Shown: positions 1 to 7,340, counted from the first letter of the stretch. The stretch: DNA of 14,166 nt from Nitratiruptor sp. (GCA_015494595.1 WGAX01000191.1:1-14166); one strand, 5' to 3'. Translations and numbers: made by a program. The notes: generated from the letters alone by a model not told the origin.

Positions 1-2
1 GT

Positions 3-230
3 GCTGCGGGAGCGATTATAGGAAGCTGGCTTGGCAATAAGCTCTTTAATAATTCTACTTACCAGCATCAAAGAAGAACTACCTTTAAAAATCCTACCGC
101 TTATGAGAGGAGCGTTAAAAATTTTCAAACAAAGCCTCCTCAAAAAGTATCCCCTCTAAAGAGCGGTTTTTTTAAACCAACTACAACAAAAAAGAGTACA
201 GGCTTTCGATCTTTTAGTTTTGGAGGCTAG
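3..230 (+). CDS. UPF0323-type lipoprotein, C-terminal fragment (5' end outside window)
   Basis: This is the last 75 codons of a gene that begins before the window, ending at TAG 228-230. The readable part starts with a glycine/alanine-rich stretch (AGAIIGSWLGNKLFNN), then a low-complexity tail rich in Ser, Thr, Lys, Phe and Gly ending in FSFGG. That layout matches what I recall of the UPF0323 lipoproteins of Campylobacterota (HP0232/Cj0371 type): an N-terminal lipobox, a glycine-zipper-like segment and a Ser/Gly tail. The lipobox would lie upstream and cannot be checked here. The neighbour at 342-1526 supports the call, since in Campylobacter the UPF0323 gene also precedes a glutathionylspermidine-synthase-like gene. 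Molecular function is not established; a periplasmic, membrane-anchored role is inferred. Confidence 0.72.
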   Translation, partial: AAGAIIGSWLGNKLFNNSTYQHQRRTTFKNPTAYERSVKNFQTKPPQKVSPLKSGFFKPTTTKKSTGFRSFSFGG

Positions 231-232
231 GA

Positions 233-361
233 ATGAGTGATACTCATATGATCGGATTGTATGCTACCTTTGTTTTTATGATAGTTTTAGCCCTTTTGCC
301 TTATGTGGTGATAAAGTATATGAAAAAAAGAGGAAGGGATAGTGAAGTTAAGAAAAGTTGA
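233..361 (+). CDS. Small single-pass membrane protein, 42 aa
   Basis: This short ORF fills the gap between the UPF0323 gene and the ligase gene. It starts at ATG 233, two bases after the upstream stop, with a GGAGG-like sequence (tggaggc, 221-227) a few bases ahead, and ends at TGA 359-361. The peptide has a polar N-terminus (MSDTHM), about 20 hydrophobic residues (roughly 7-28, IGLYATFVFMIVLALLPYVV) and a basic tail (KYMKKRGRDSEVKKS), as expected for a one-helix inner-membrane protein with a cytoplasmic C-terminus. Its last 20 bases overlap the start of the ligase gene in another frame, suggesting translational coupling. I do not recognise a family. The well-placed start, the membrane-segment composition and the tight junctions on both sides favour a real gene over chance. 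Confidence 0.62.
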   Translation: MSDTHMIGLYATFVFMIVLALLPYVVIKYMKKRGRDSEVKKS

Positions 362-1526
362 GCCTTTGACAAAGGAGTATCTAGAGTCCATTGGGTTTAG
401 TTGGCATACCGATATTGACGGGAGTGACTATATTGCAGATGAGGTAGTAGAGATAAGTGAAGATGAAGCCCAAAGCTTTGCAGATGCAGCAAATGAGCTG
501 TACGATATGTATGTAGAGGCTGGGGAGTATATAATTGAAAATAGGCTCTACCATGAGCTGGATATTCCTTTTAATCTCATTGAATCGATTGAAAAGAGCT
601 GGCAGGAGGATCACTGGCATATATACGCAAGATTTGATTTTGCAGGGGGAGTTGATGGCAAGCCTATTAAACTGTTGGAGTTCAATGCCGATACCCCAAC
701 GGCTCTTTTTGAGACTGCTATTTTGCAGTGGGCACTCTTAAAATATAATGGTTTTAATGAAGTAAAGCAGTTTAATTTTGTCTATGAAGCCATAAGGGAT
801 AACTTTAAGCGGTTAGTTACGCAAGATATTGAGCATTTTAATGAGTATTATGAGGGGTGGAAGATTCTTTTTAGCTCCATTGCCGGCAGTAGTGAAGATG
901 AGCTCACTACACGTCTTTTGGAAAATATTGCAGCAGAGGCTGGTTTTGATACAGCATTTTGCTATGTAGATGAGGTTGGATTTTCAGAAGATGGGATTTT
1001 TTGTGATGAGCAGCTCTATCACTTCTGGTTTAAGCTCATTCCTTGGGAGAGTATTGCCATTGATGAGCCGGAGTTGGCGCTTTTGCTAACGGAAATTATA
1101 AAAAACCATAGCGCAATAGTGCTTAATCCTGCTTATACTTTGCTGTTTCAGAGTAAAAGGATGCTAAAAATTCTATGGGATCTCTTTCCCAATCACCCTC
1201 TGCTTCTTGAAGCCTCTTTTGAGCCTTTACCTCATAAACCGTATGTCAAAAAGCCCTCTTTTGGTAGAGAAGGGGAAAATATAGAGATTGTAAAAGATGG
1301 GCAGGTGATAGCCAAAAAAGATGGGGAGTATGCAAATTTTGCTCCTATCTATCAAGAGTATGTGGAGTTGCCCACAGATAGCCAGGGTTATACTTATCAA
1401 GCGGGAGTCTTTTATAGCTATGAAGCTTGCGGGCTTGGTTTTAGAAGAGGGGGTAAAATAATTGATAATATGAGCAAGTTTGTAGCCCATATTATCGATG
1501 GTGAGCCAGCTTTGGATAGAGATTGA
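342..1526 (+). CDS. Glutathionylspermidine synthase family ATP-grasp ligase
   Basis: The 394-residue product resembles the C-terminal synthetase domain of E. coli Gss and the stand-alone YgiC/YjfC-type ligases, without the amidase domain. Visible landmarks are RFDF (97-100), LLEFNADTPTALFE (111-124, acidic residues and Asn in the place of the metal/ATP-binding set), the glycine-rich loop KPSFGREGENI (304-314) and a C-terminal VFYSYEACGLGFRRGG segment. The family joins an amine to a carboxylate through an acyl phosphate. The true substrate here is unknown, and Campylobacterota are not known to rely on glutathionylspermidine. GTG 342 is chosen as start because AGGAAGGG (331-338) sits just upstream and the N-terminus (KLRKVEPLT...GFSWHTD) fits the family. 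The gene overlaps the small membrane-protein gene by 20 bases and the convergent permease gene by 35 bases. Confidence 0.88.
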   Translation: MKLRKVEPLTKEYLESIGFSWHTDIDGSDYIADEVVEISEDEAQSFADAANELYDMYVEAGEYIIENRLYHELDIPFNLIESIEKSWQEDHWHIYARFDFAGGVDGKPIKLLEFNADTPTALFETAILQWALLKYNGFNEVKQFNFVYEAIRDNFKRLVTQDIEHFNEYYEGWKILFSSIAGSSEDELTTRLLENIAAEAGFDTAFCYVDEVGFSEDGIFCDEQLYHFWFKLIPWESIAIDEPELALLLTEIIKNHSAIVLNPAYTLLFQSKRMLKILWDLFPNHPLLLEASFEPLPHKPYVKKPSFGREGENIEIVKDGQVIAKKDGEYANFAPIYQEYVELPTDSQGYTYQAGVFYSYEACGLGFRRGGKIIDNMSKFVAHIIDGEPALDRD

Positions 1527-2523
1527 GTACACTTATCATCAATGTAATAACAGCAGGTCCAATAATCATTCCCCAAAAGCCGTAACTTGAAAGACCTGCA
1601 ACAATGGAGAAGAAGATGAGCAGCTCATTGACTCTGATATGCTCATCTTGGATCATAATTTCATCTATATATTTGATAATAATAGGTTTAATAAATGTAT
1701 CTGCAATGATGGAGATAACTATAATGGAGTACAAAGCAATCACAATGGCTCCTTTGGTATCCCCATCAAAGTAGCGATCTAATGCCAGAGGAAGCCACAT
1801 TATGACTCCCCCAATGACAGGAATCAGTGAAGCAAAACCGTATAAAATCCCAAAAATCAGACCATTGTAACCGTATATATGTGCAATGATTCCAAACAGA
1901 AACCCTTCAAAAATTGCAGTAGCAATGATAGAGTTAAAAACTACACCCATAATACTTGCAAGGTTTTCAAAAATAGTAACACTATCCTCTTTTTTAAGGG
2001 GGATAATATTGAGAAAATAGCGTAACATCTCTTTGCCATAAAGATTGGCAAAAAAGTAGAATATGAGAATAAAAAAGGTGTCTTTGATAAAATTTGCACT
2101 CTTTTTCCCAAGGTATGTGGCGCTTTTGATAATCCAATTGATAATTTTATTGACATCAATTTGTGTTGTATAGTCGCTACTAGTGTGCAGCCAGTGGTGG
2201 GAAGCGATTACATCTTTGATCCAAGCCTTTGTTTGGGTAATAAAATTGCTCAGGAGGGAAAAATCGATTTTTGCTACGAAGGAGGCAGCATTTGTGATAA
2301 TATAGATCATTGGAGCAAAGAAGAGCAGGGCTAAGATGGCAGTGCTTATAAGAGTAGGAAGTACTCTGCCCGGAAGTTTTATTAAAAAGTAGCGGTGCAT
2401 CTTATATGTGGCAAGGGAGAGAAGCACTGCAATAGTGATGTTGCCCAAAAAGGGAGAGAAAACCTTAAAGAGATAGTAACCGATGACGACAATTAAAATT
2501 CCTAAAAAGTGTATAGGTTTCAT
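1492..2523 (-). CDS. AI-2E family (UPF0118/PerM-type) transporter
   Basis: This 343-residue polytopic membrane protein has about eight hydrophobic segments in the order typical of the AI-2E/PerM family: two at the N-terminus (about 5-40), one near 55-80, a long polar/amphipathic middle (about 85-150), and a C-terminal bundle with IYGYNGLIFGILYGFASLIPVIGG, the conserved glycine/proline-rich stretch of the family. Members export various small molecules or ions; autoinducer-2 export was shown only for one protein, so substrate is unassigned. The gene starts eight bases after ruvB with AAAGGAAAG overlapping the ruvB stop codon, so it is the last gene of the panB-ruvB operon. Its 3' end overlaps the convergent ligase gene by 35 bases, leaving no intergenic terminator. 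Confidence 0.88.
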   Translation of the reverse strand: MKPIHFLGILIVVIGYYLFKVFSPFLGNITIAVLLSLATYKMHRYFLIKLPGRVLPTLISTAILALLFFAPMIYIITNAASFVAKIDFSLLSNFITQTKAWIKDVIASHHWLHTSSDYTTQIDVNKIINWIIKSATYLGKKSANFIKDTFFILIFYFFANLYGKEMLRYFLNIIPLKKEDSVTIFENLASIMGVVFNSIIATAIFEGFLFGIIAHIYGYNGLIFGILYGFASLIPVIGGVIMWLPLALDRYFDGDTKGAIVIALYSIIVISIIADTFIKPIIIKYIDEIMIQDEHIRVNELLIFFSIVAGLSSYGFWGMIIGPAVITLMISVLNLYPKLAHHR

Positions 2524-2531
2524 ACTTTCCT

Positions 2532-3539
2532 TTAAAAAAGTGTGGACTGCATTTTGGGTGAGAGTTTGAGAAGCTCATAGGTTTTGATAGTGGCTATTCT
2601 ACCTCTTGCAGTCCTTTCAATATAGCCATTTGCCAGCAAAAAGGGCTCAATTACATCCTCAATTGTCCCCTCATCTTCACTAAGAGCTGCAGCTATAGTA
2701 CTAAGTCCTAGAGGTCTTCCTTTTGCTTCTGCAAGAAGTTTAAGGAGGCGTAGATCCAACTCATCAAAACCCCTTTCATCTACACCCAATGCCTCCAAAG
2801 CCTCTAGGGTACGCTCTACATTGATACTCTTCTCATTTGCAACATCCGCAAAATCTCTAACTCTGCGCAAAAGCCGTAGGGCAATTCTTGGTGTGCCTCT
2901 ACTTCGTTTGGCAATCTCTAGGGCAGCCTCCTTCTCAATCGCTTTACCAAGTTTATTGGCTGCATTTGCAATGATTTTTGCAAGCTCCTGGGGCTTGTAA
3001 AATTCCAAACGAAAATGCATACCAAAGCGATCTCTAAGAGGATGGGAGAGCATACCAGCCCTTGTGGTAGCACCAATGAGCGTAAAGCGAGGAAGATCTA
3101 TTTTAATCGTCTGGGCTGCAGGGCCGCTGCCAATGATAATATCTAAACGAAAATCCTCCATTGCGGGATATAAAATCTCCTCAATGGCTGGGGAGAGTCT
3201 ATGAATCTCATCGATAAAAAGAATATCTCCCTCTTCTAAATTGGTAAGCACTGCAGCTAGGTCCCCGCTCTTTTCGATCATTGGAGCTGCAATGATTTTG
3301 ATAGCAGATTGCATCTGGTTAGCAATAATTGTAGCAAGAGTGGTTTTACCAAGTCCAGGAGGTCCAAAGAAGAGGGTGTGATCGAGTGCTTCACCTCTCT
3401 TTTTTGCTGCTTCGATAAATATTTGAAGATTTTTTTTAATCTTCTCCTGTCCTATATACTCTTTCCAAGAGAGGGGGCGTAAACTGCTCTCAAAAGAGCT
3501 CTCTTCGCTAAATTTCTCTACTTCAATAATGCGCTCCAT
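2532..3539 (-). CDS. ruvB: Holliday junction branch migration helicase RuvB
   Basis: RuvB is the hexameric AAA+ motor that, with RuvA, drives branch migration of Holliday junctions during recombinational repair. The 335-residue product has normal family length. It shows Walker A GPPGLGKT (59-66), Walker B LFIDEIHR (107-114), sensor 1 ATTR (157-160), the arginine-finger segment PLRDRFG (167-173) and the presensor beta-hairpin around 128-150 used for RuvA contact. A C-terminal winged-helix region with GRPLGLSTIAAAL and IEPFLLANGYIERTARGR is intact. Its ATG overlaps the panB stop by one base (TGATG on the minus strand), indicating translational coupling; the permease gene follows eight bases later. 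Confidence 0.97.
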   Translation of the reverse strand: MERIIEVEKFSEESSFESSLRPLSWKEYIGQEKIKKNLQIFIEAAKKRGEALDHTLFFGPPGLGKTTLATIIANQMQSAIKIIAAPMIEKSGDLAAVLTNLEEGDILFIDEIHRLSPAIEEILYPAMEDFRLDIIIGSGPAAQTIKIDLPRFTLIGATTRAGMLSHPLRDRFGMHFRLEFYKPQELAKIIANAANKLGKAIEKEAALEIAKRSRGTPRIALRLLRRVRDFADVANEKSINVERTLEALEALGVDERGFDELDLRLLKLLAEAKGRPLGLSTIAAALSEDEGTIEDVIEPFLLANGYIERTARGRIATIKTYELLKLSPKMQSTLF

Positions 3540-4318
3540 CAGTAGCTATGATCCTTTGTAGGAAATTTCTTCTCTTTTACCTCTTGGCTATAGGATTGTA
3601 TTGCCTCTTTGACAAGTTTGGCTCCCTCTAAATAGCGTTTAACAAATTTTGGTTTGAAATCTTCAAAAAATCCCAGTAAATCGCTTCCCACTAGTACTTG
3701 CCCATCCATCTCTTTGCCAGCACCTATGCCAATTATTGGCACATTGACACTCTCACTCACCTCTTTTGCTATAGTACTTTTTGTCCCCTCTAGGACAATT
3801 GCAAACACGCCAGCCTCTTCTAACGCCTTTGCATCTTCAATAAGCGCCTCGTGATTGGTAGCAATCTTATATCCCCCTTCACCGCGTACTTGTTGCGGTA
3901 AGAGACCGATATGTCCCATTACTGCTATTCCATTTTGACAAAGGTGCTTTATGAGGCTAGCTCTCTCTTTGCCCCCTTCTAGTTTGATTGCATCGGCACA
4001 AGTCTCTTTGTAGATGCGTATGGCATTATGCAAAGCTTCCTTTTTCGTGGTATAGCTACCAAAAGGCATATCACATATAATAAAACTCTCCTTTGCTCCT
4101 GCGCATACTGCTTGGGTGTGATAAATCATCTGATCCATTGTAGTACTGAGTGTATCATTTTTGCCTGCAAATACCATATTGAGGCTATCACCGACCAAAA
4201 TCATATCCACATAAGGGCTAAAAAGTTTTGCAAAAAGAGCATCGTATGCAGTTACCATTACAAGAGGAGTAGCTCCTTTTGCCAATTTTATCTTATCGAT
4301 TGTCAACTTTTTTCTCAT
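3539..4318 (-). CDS. panB: 3-methyl-2-oxobutanoate hydroxymethyltransferase
   Basis: PanB makes ketopantoate from 2-oxoisovalerate and methylene-tetrahydrofolate, the first committed step of pantothenate/CoA synthesis, in the cytoplasm. The 259-residue protein has the usual TIM-barrel motifs: VTAYDALFA (22-30), VGDSLNMV (42-49, metal-ligand Asp44), DMPFGSY (83-89, Asp83), KLEGG (112-116, Glu114), GHIGLLPQQ (135-143) and IGIGAG (196-201). Glu177 in VLEGTKS is in the place of the catalytic base. ATG 4318 is preceded on the minus strand by GGGGAGG, a strong ribosome-binding site. It heads the panB-ruvB-permease operon and is divergent from trpA with a 77 nt shared upstream region. Pairing of panB with ruvB is familiar from other Campylobacterota. 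Confidence 0.96.
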   Translation of the reverse strand: MRKKLTIDKIKLAKGATPLVMVTAYDALFAKLFSPYVDMILVGDSLNMVFAGKNDTLSTTMDQMIYHTQAVCAGAKESFIICDMPFGSYTTKKEALHNAIRIYKETCADAIKLEGGKERASLIKHLCQNGIAVMGHIGLLPQQVRGEGGYKIATNHEALIEDAKALEEAGVFAIVLEGTKSTIAKEVSESVNVPIIGIGAGKEMDGQVLVGSDLLGFFEDFKPKFVKRYLEGAKLVKEAIQSYSQEVKEKKFPTKDHSY

Positions 4319-4319
4319 C

Positions 4320-4326
4320 TCCTCCC
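4320..4326 (-). promoter_or_regulatory. Strong Shine-Dalgarno of panB
   Basis: The plus-strand bases cctcccc read GGGGAGG on the minus strand, immediately before the panB ATG at 4318. The match is good although the spacing is very short; it supports ATG 4318 over later starts. Confidence 0.5.
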
Positions 4327-4348
4327 CTTTTGTAATTGGATCGATTTT

Positions 4349-4354
4349 ATCATA
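4349..4354 (-). promoter_or_regulatory. Possible -10 element for the panB operon
   Basis: On the minus strand this reads TATGAT, about 30 bases upstream of the panB start, in a run of A and T. No clear -35 is visible, which is common in Campylobacterota promoters, where the -35 is often replaced by T-rich periodicity. Position inside the short divergent panB/trpA region is the main support. Confidence 0.3.
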
Positions 4355-4362
4355 AAAAAGGG

Positions 4363-4368
4363 TATAAT
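4363..4368 (+). promoter_or_regulatory. -10 element of trpA promoter (TATAAT)
   Basis: A perfect TATAAT lies 27 bases upstream of the GTG start of trpA in the panB/trpA divergent region. A weak TTGGAT at 4336-4341 is 21 bases further upstream, wider than ideal, so the promoter may work mainly through its -10. The predicted transcript would have a leader of about 20 bases, with no room for a leader-peptide attenuator. Confidence 0.55.
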
Positions 4369-4395
4369 TACAATCAAAACTATAAAGGTAGGCGT

Positions 4396-5136
4396 GTGAA
4401 AAAGCTTGTAGGATATATTACCTGTGCTTATCCCGATAGCGCATTTACAATCGATCTTATTTTGGCAATGAGAGAGAGGGGGCTTGATAGTGTAGAGTTA
4501 GGTATTCCCTTTAGCGATCCCGTAGCCGATGGACCTGTTATTGAAGAGGCAAATATGCGCTCTTTACAAAATGGTTTTACATTTGAAGACCTTTTTTATA
4601 TTAGTGGGGCAATAACTCCCTATATAGATACGCTTTGGATGGGATACTTTAACCCTTTTTATCATCGCGGTATGCAAAAGAGTATTCAAGAGGCTAAAAA
4701 GTTGGAGGTAAGCGGTTTTATTATACCCGATCTTCCCTATGAAGAGGCTCTTAGTTATAGGGCACTGTTTGATGAAGCCCGTATTGCACTTATAGATTTT
4801 GTAGCGCCAACCGATCCAAAAGAGCGTATTGCAAAGATTGTAAAAGATGCAAGAAAATTTGTCTATCTTGTAGCGTATGCAGGAATTACAGGATCTCACA
4901 AAAGTGAGGATCTCAGTTTTGTGATTGAGCAGATTAGGGAGCATACTAATACTCCTGTCTATATCGGTTTTGGAGTGAATGAGAGAACTGCAAGGCAAAA
5001 GGCTAAAGAGGTAGATGGAGTAATTGTAGGGAGTGCATTTATTAAAATTCTTTTGGATGATGGCTTGACAAACTCACAAAAAATTGCTAAAATTGCAGAG
5101 CTTTCAGGAAAAATTAAGGATTTGATTAACTCCTAA
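4396..5136 (+). CDS. trpA: Tryptophan synthase alpha subunit
   Basis: TrpA cleaves indole-3-glycerol phosphate to indole and glyceraldehyde-3-phosphate, and channels indole to TrpB. The catalytic glutamate is Glu34 in VELGIPFS and the catalytic aspartate is Asp45 in DPVADGP (E49 and D60 of the Salmonella enzyme). Other matches are IIPDLPYEE (109-117), the loop-6-like YAGITGSHK (161-169) and the phosphate-binding IGFGV (190-194) and VGSAF (211-215). The reading frame stays open upstream to ATG 4336, but that would run through the promoter and add 20 unrelated residues. GTG 4396 gives the usual N-terminus (M-KKLVGYIT), is preceded by AAAGGTAGG, and gives 246 residues, at the short end of the family. 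No other trp gene is adjacent, so it is separated from trpB at least locally. Its 3' end contains the probable ssrA promoter. Confidence 0.95.
   Translation: MKKLVGYITCAYPDSAFTIDLILAMRERGLDSVELGIPFSDPVADGPVIEEANMRSLQNGFTFEDLFYISGAITPYIDTLWMGYFNPFYHRGMQKSIQEAKKLEVSGFIIPDLPYEEALSYRALFDEARIALIDFVAPTDPKERIAKIVKDARKFVYLVAYAGITGSHKSEDLSFVIEQIREHTNTPVYIGFGVNERTARQKAKEVDGVIVGSAFIKILLDDGLTNSQKIAKIAELSGKIKDLINS
5065..5093 (+). promoter_or_regulatory. Sigma-70 promoter inside trpA, probably for ssrA
   Basis: TTGACA (5065-5070), a 17-base spacer and TAAAAT (5088-5093) form a near-consensus sigma-70 promoter, the best in the window. It lies in the last quarter-kilobase of trpA, pointing toward ssrA. Transcription would start near 5100, giving a leader of about 60 nt before the mature tmRNA 5' end, to be removed by RNase P. 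The TTGACA coincides with in-frame codons of trpA, so some chance agreement is possible, but the spacing and location are convincing. Confidence 0.65.
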
Positions 5137-5159
5137 ACGAGCCTCTGCGCCCCAGAAAT

Positions 5160-5535
5160 GGGGGTGACTTGGCTTCGACGGGAGCAGTCTGTCATAGGCT
5201 GCGTGCCGGCTTGAGGAATGCCGTAAAAACTCCTCAAAAAAATAGACGCAAACAATACAGATTATAGACCGGCTTACGCTGTAGCTGCGTAAGTTAAGAA
5301 GCTTTCGGTCCCTCGCACCAAAGCCTGCCCTCTGGCTTTGGATTTTGCGGGGTCACTCCTAAGAGGGCTTGGATGAGCGGCTGCCTCACCGCCCATCGAC
5401 ACCTTTGAGGCTGGACTCAAGCGGGCTTTGGGCGCTGAGCCCTGCTTGAGTTGAGATTAATCAGCGCTACTACGCACGTAGAGGCCTATGGCGGGTTGTT
5501 TCCGGACTCGGGTTCGATTCCCGACACCTCCACCA
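5160..5535 (+). ncRNA. ssrA: Transfer-messenger RNA (tmRNA)
   Basis: tmRNA rescues ribosomes stalled on broken mRNAs and tags the nascent protein for proteolysis. The 5' end begins GGGGGTGACTTGGCTTCGACGG and the 3' end closes with a T arm and an encoded CCA. The acceptor stem pairs 5160-5166 with 5525-5531; its third pair is G5162-U5529, the wobble recognised by alanyl-tRNA synthetase. The T arm is TCGGG (5508-5512), loop TTCGATT, CCCGA (5520-5524). The length of 376 nt is normal and the molecule is one-piece, not permuted. The gene lies 23 bases after trpA and 14 bases before the convergent glycosyltransferase gene. I see no clear hairpin-plus-T terminator after it, only a short T run at about 5546-5551. 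Confidence 0.97.
5248..5292 (+). other. tmRNA tag reading frame: ANNTDYRPAYAVAA, stop TAA
   Basis: The resume codon GCA (5248-5250) follows TAGAC, close to the usual upstream determinant. The frame then reads ANNTDYRPAYAVAA and ends at TAA 5290-5292. The form A(x)NNTDY..PAYA.AA is close to the Helicobacter pylori tag as I remember it. The last three residues are VAA in place of the enterobacterial LAA; a small or aliphatic residue followed by AA still suits ClpXP-type recognition. Confidence 0.9.
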
Positions 5536-5549
5536 AAAATCTAATCTTT

Positions 5550-7340
5550 TTATATCCACTGAAAAAGCTCAAAAAACCACACGATTTGTATGAAAAAAAG
5601 AAGTGTAAAATTGAAAATAAACAGTTTTCTTGTCCATCTATAGCGTTGCATTATATGAAAAATTCCAATCACAAATATTGCTGCTATAACTCCATAGGTG
5701 GGAGAGAAGTAGCGAAAATCACTGTTGCATACTGATGGGAATGCTATAAGAAATTTGAGAATAAGCCCAAAATTAATCACAAATGGAATGAGCAGCGATT
5801 TTTGTAAAAAGTTTAGTCTCCTAAAAAAGAGAAGATAGCCAATAAATCCTGCAATATAGCTGAAACTAAAGAGTATAATGAGTTGGGAGAGGAGTTTGAA
5901 AAGAGGATGAGAGAAAAAGTGTGTAAAGCTATACTCTCCAAAAATCATTGTCCCAAACAGATAGGTAAGCAAGGAGAAGCGGATCGTATCGTTTCCAAAA
6001 ATATAGGAGTGAGCCTGATGAAGAAGCTCAAAAGGGTGAAAAGAGAAGAGATAGAAAAGATCTAAAGAGGAGATAGTTTGATGTGCATACCGAGCGCTGT
6101 TGACGAAATGAAATCCATCAAAAGGAATATATACTCTCCATAATGTCCATAAAAAGAGTGCTACAATAGTAGAGGAGAAAATCAAAAGCCTCTTTTTGGC
6201 TGCGGCTTTATCTGTGGTAAAAATAATAAATGCAAAGTAGAGTGCCCATAAGAGTGAAGAGATTTTTGTAAGCACAGCTAAAGAGATGAAAAGTGTTGCA
6301 AGTGTAAAGAATCTTTTTGATGGGTGTTGGGTATAGCTTATGATTGCATACAAACTTGCCATTCCAAGAAAGGCGTTGAGTGTGTCATTGTTGATTTGGC
6401 CGCTGAGAAAAATGAAATAGGGTGTAGTCGCTAGAAAAAGCATAAAAATAGAGCGAAGAAGTGTACTGTTGATAAAGAGTCTCTTGGCAACTAAAAAGCC
6501 AAAAAAGAGCCACCCTGTACTGTAAATAAATGAGAGCCATCGCAAAAGGGAGAAGATACTCTCTTTAGAGAGAGCAAAAGCTTGAGCAATGTTATAGATA
6601 AGTGCACTTATCCAGTAGTATAGGGGTTGTTGTGGATACTCTAATCCTTTCTCAGGTAAAGGAAAAGAGAAAAAGTGCTGAGCATAGTACTCAATAAGGG
6701 CTTTATGACCATTGAGGTCGTGGGTATAGCTGTATTGATTAGTTATTAGTATATAGATCAGGCGCAAAAGTATACCGACACATAAAAGAAGAAGTGGTAT
6801 ATAGGGAAGAAGTTTTTTAAAGTTAAAAGAGAGTATAAGGGCTTTAATTTTCTCATAAAATATTTCATAAAGGAGGGTAAAAAGGATAATAGCTGCTACA
6901 ATGCCAAATCCTGCTTGCCACCAAAAAAGTTTTTGTGCAATTGCAATACCATAAGGTCCTCCGTAGTTGAGGGTATGAATGAGAAGAGTATTGGAGCCTT
7001 TTTGCAATGGTATATCAAAATCGTAACCAAATCTGTAGTCGGTAAGCTTTTTAAGGTGGTAGCGTTTTTTTATGCCAGAAAGATCGTACACTTTGCCATT
7101 AATGTGGATTGCTTTAATTTCATCATCTACAATGATATGTAACCTTACTTTTTGAGAAATTTTGGAGTGTAGTATACAGCGATACCAATAGGCGTGGGCA
7201 GAGGAGTGGCTGGAAAAGGGTAGATGAATGGGAGTAAAATGCTTATTATCTTTGGATACGCTACATTTTATGTCAATATGAGTAATATAGAGTAGAAATG
7301 GAAAAAGAAGTATGAGTATGCCAAGAAAAATTTTTTTCAT
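5550..7340 (-). CDS. GT-C fold membrane glycosyltransferase (ArnT/PMT-like, GT39-related)
   Basis: The 596-residue polytopic protein begins with a hydrophobic anchor (about 4-20), then a polar region of about 110 residues that probably folds outside the membrane (a beta-rich segment with GKVYDLSGI, YDFDIPLQKGSNTLLIHTLN), then about ten or eleven membrane helices. After the helix at about 180-200 comes YSYTHDLNGH (203-212) and EYPQQPLYYW (234-243). An acidic residue in this first long loop plus a P-x-Y-W segment is the pattern of lipid-linked-sugar GT-C enzymes such as ArnT, PMT and GT39 relatives. The acceptor and sugar are unknown. ATG 7340 (MKKIFLG...) is preferred over ATG 7379 because it has AAGG nine bases upstream and makes the anchor N-terminal; the longer form adds 13 residues. 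The gene is convergent with ssrA and divergent from the serpin gene. Confidence 0.75.
   Translation of the reverse strand: MKKIFLGILILLFPFLLYITHIDIKCSVSKDNKHFTPIHLPFSSHSSAHAYWYRCILHSKISQKVRLHIIVDDEIKAIHINGKVYDLSGIKKRYHLKKLTDYRFGYDFDIPLQKGSNTLLIHTLNYGGPYGIAIAQKLFWWQAGFGIVAAIILFTLLYEIFYEKIKALILSFNFKKLLPYIPLLLLCVGILLRLIYILITNQYSYTHDLNGHKALIEYYAQHFFSFPLPEKGLEYPQQPLYYWISALIYNIAQAFALSKESIFSLLRWLSFIYSTGWLFFGFLVAKRLFINSTLLRSIFMLFLATTPYFIFLSGQINNDTLNAFLGMASLYAIISYTQHPSKRFFTLATLFISLAVLTKISSLLWALYFAFIIFTTDKAAAKKRLLIFSSTIVALFLWTLWRVYIPFDGFHFVNSARYAHQTISSLDLFYLFSFHPFELLHQAHSYIFGNDTIRFSLLTYLFGTMIFGEYSFTHFFSHPLFKLLSQLIILFSFSYIAGFIGYLLFFRRLNFLQKSLLIPFVINFGLILKFLIAFPSVCNSDFRYFSPTYGVIAAIFVIGIFHIMQRYRWTRKLFIFNFTLLFFIQIVWFFELFQWI

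Noticed and set aside
4336..4395. Upstream ATG extension of trpA
   Set aside because: It would translate the promoter region (TATAAT 4363-4368) and add residues absent from TrpA proteins; GTG 4396 has a better context.
4895..4908. Hairpin CTCAC-AAAA-GTGAG with a TTTT run a few bases later
   Set aside because: It lies within well-conserved trpA coding sequence around YAGITGSHK; a terminator there would cut the gene, and the stem is only 5 bp.
5451..5735. Open frame of 94 codons across the tmRNA 3' end
   Set aside because: It runs through the tmRNA acceptor and T arms and into the convergent glycosyltransferase gene; it has no ribosome-binding site and no protein-like composition.
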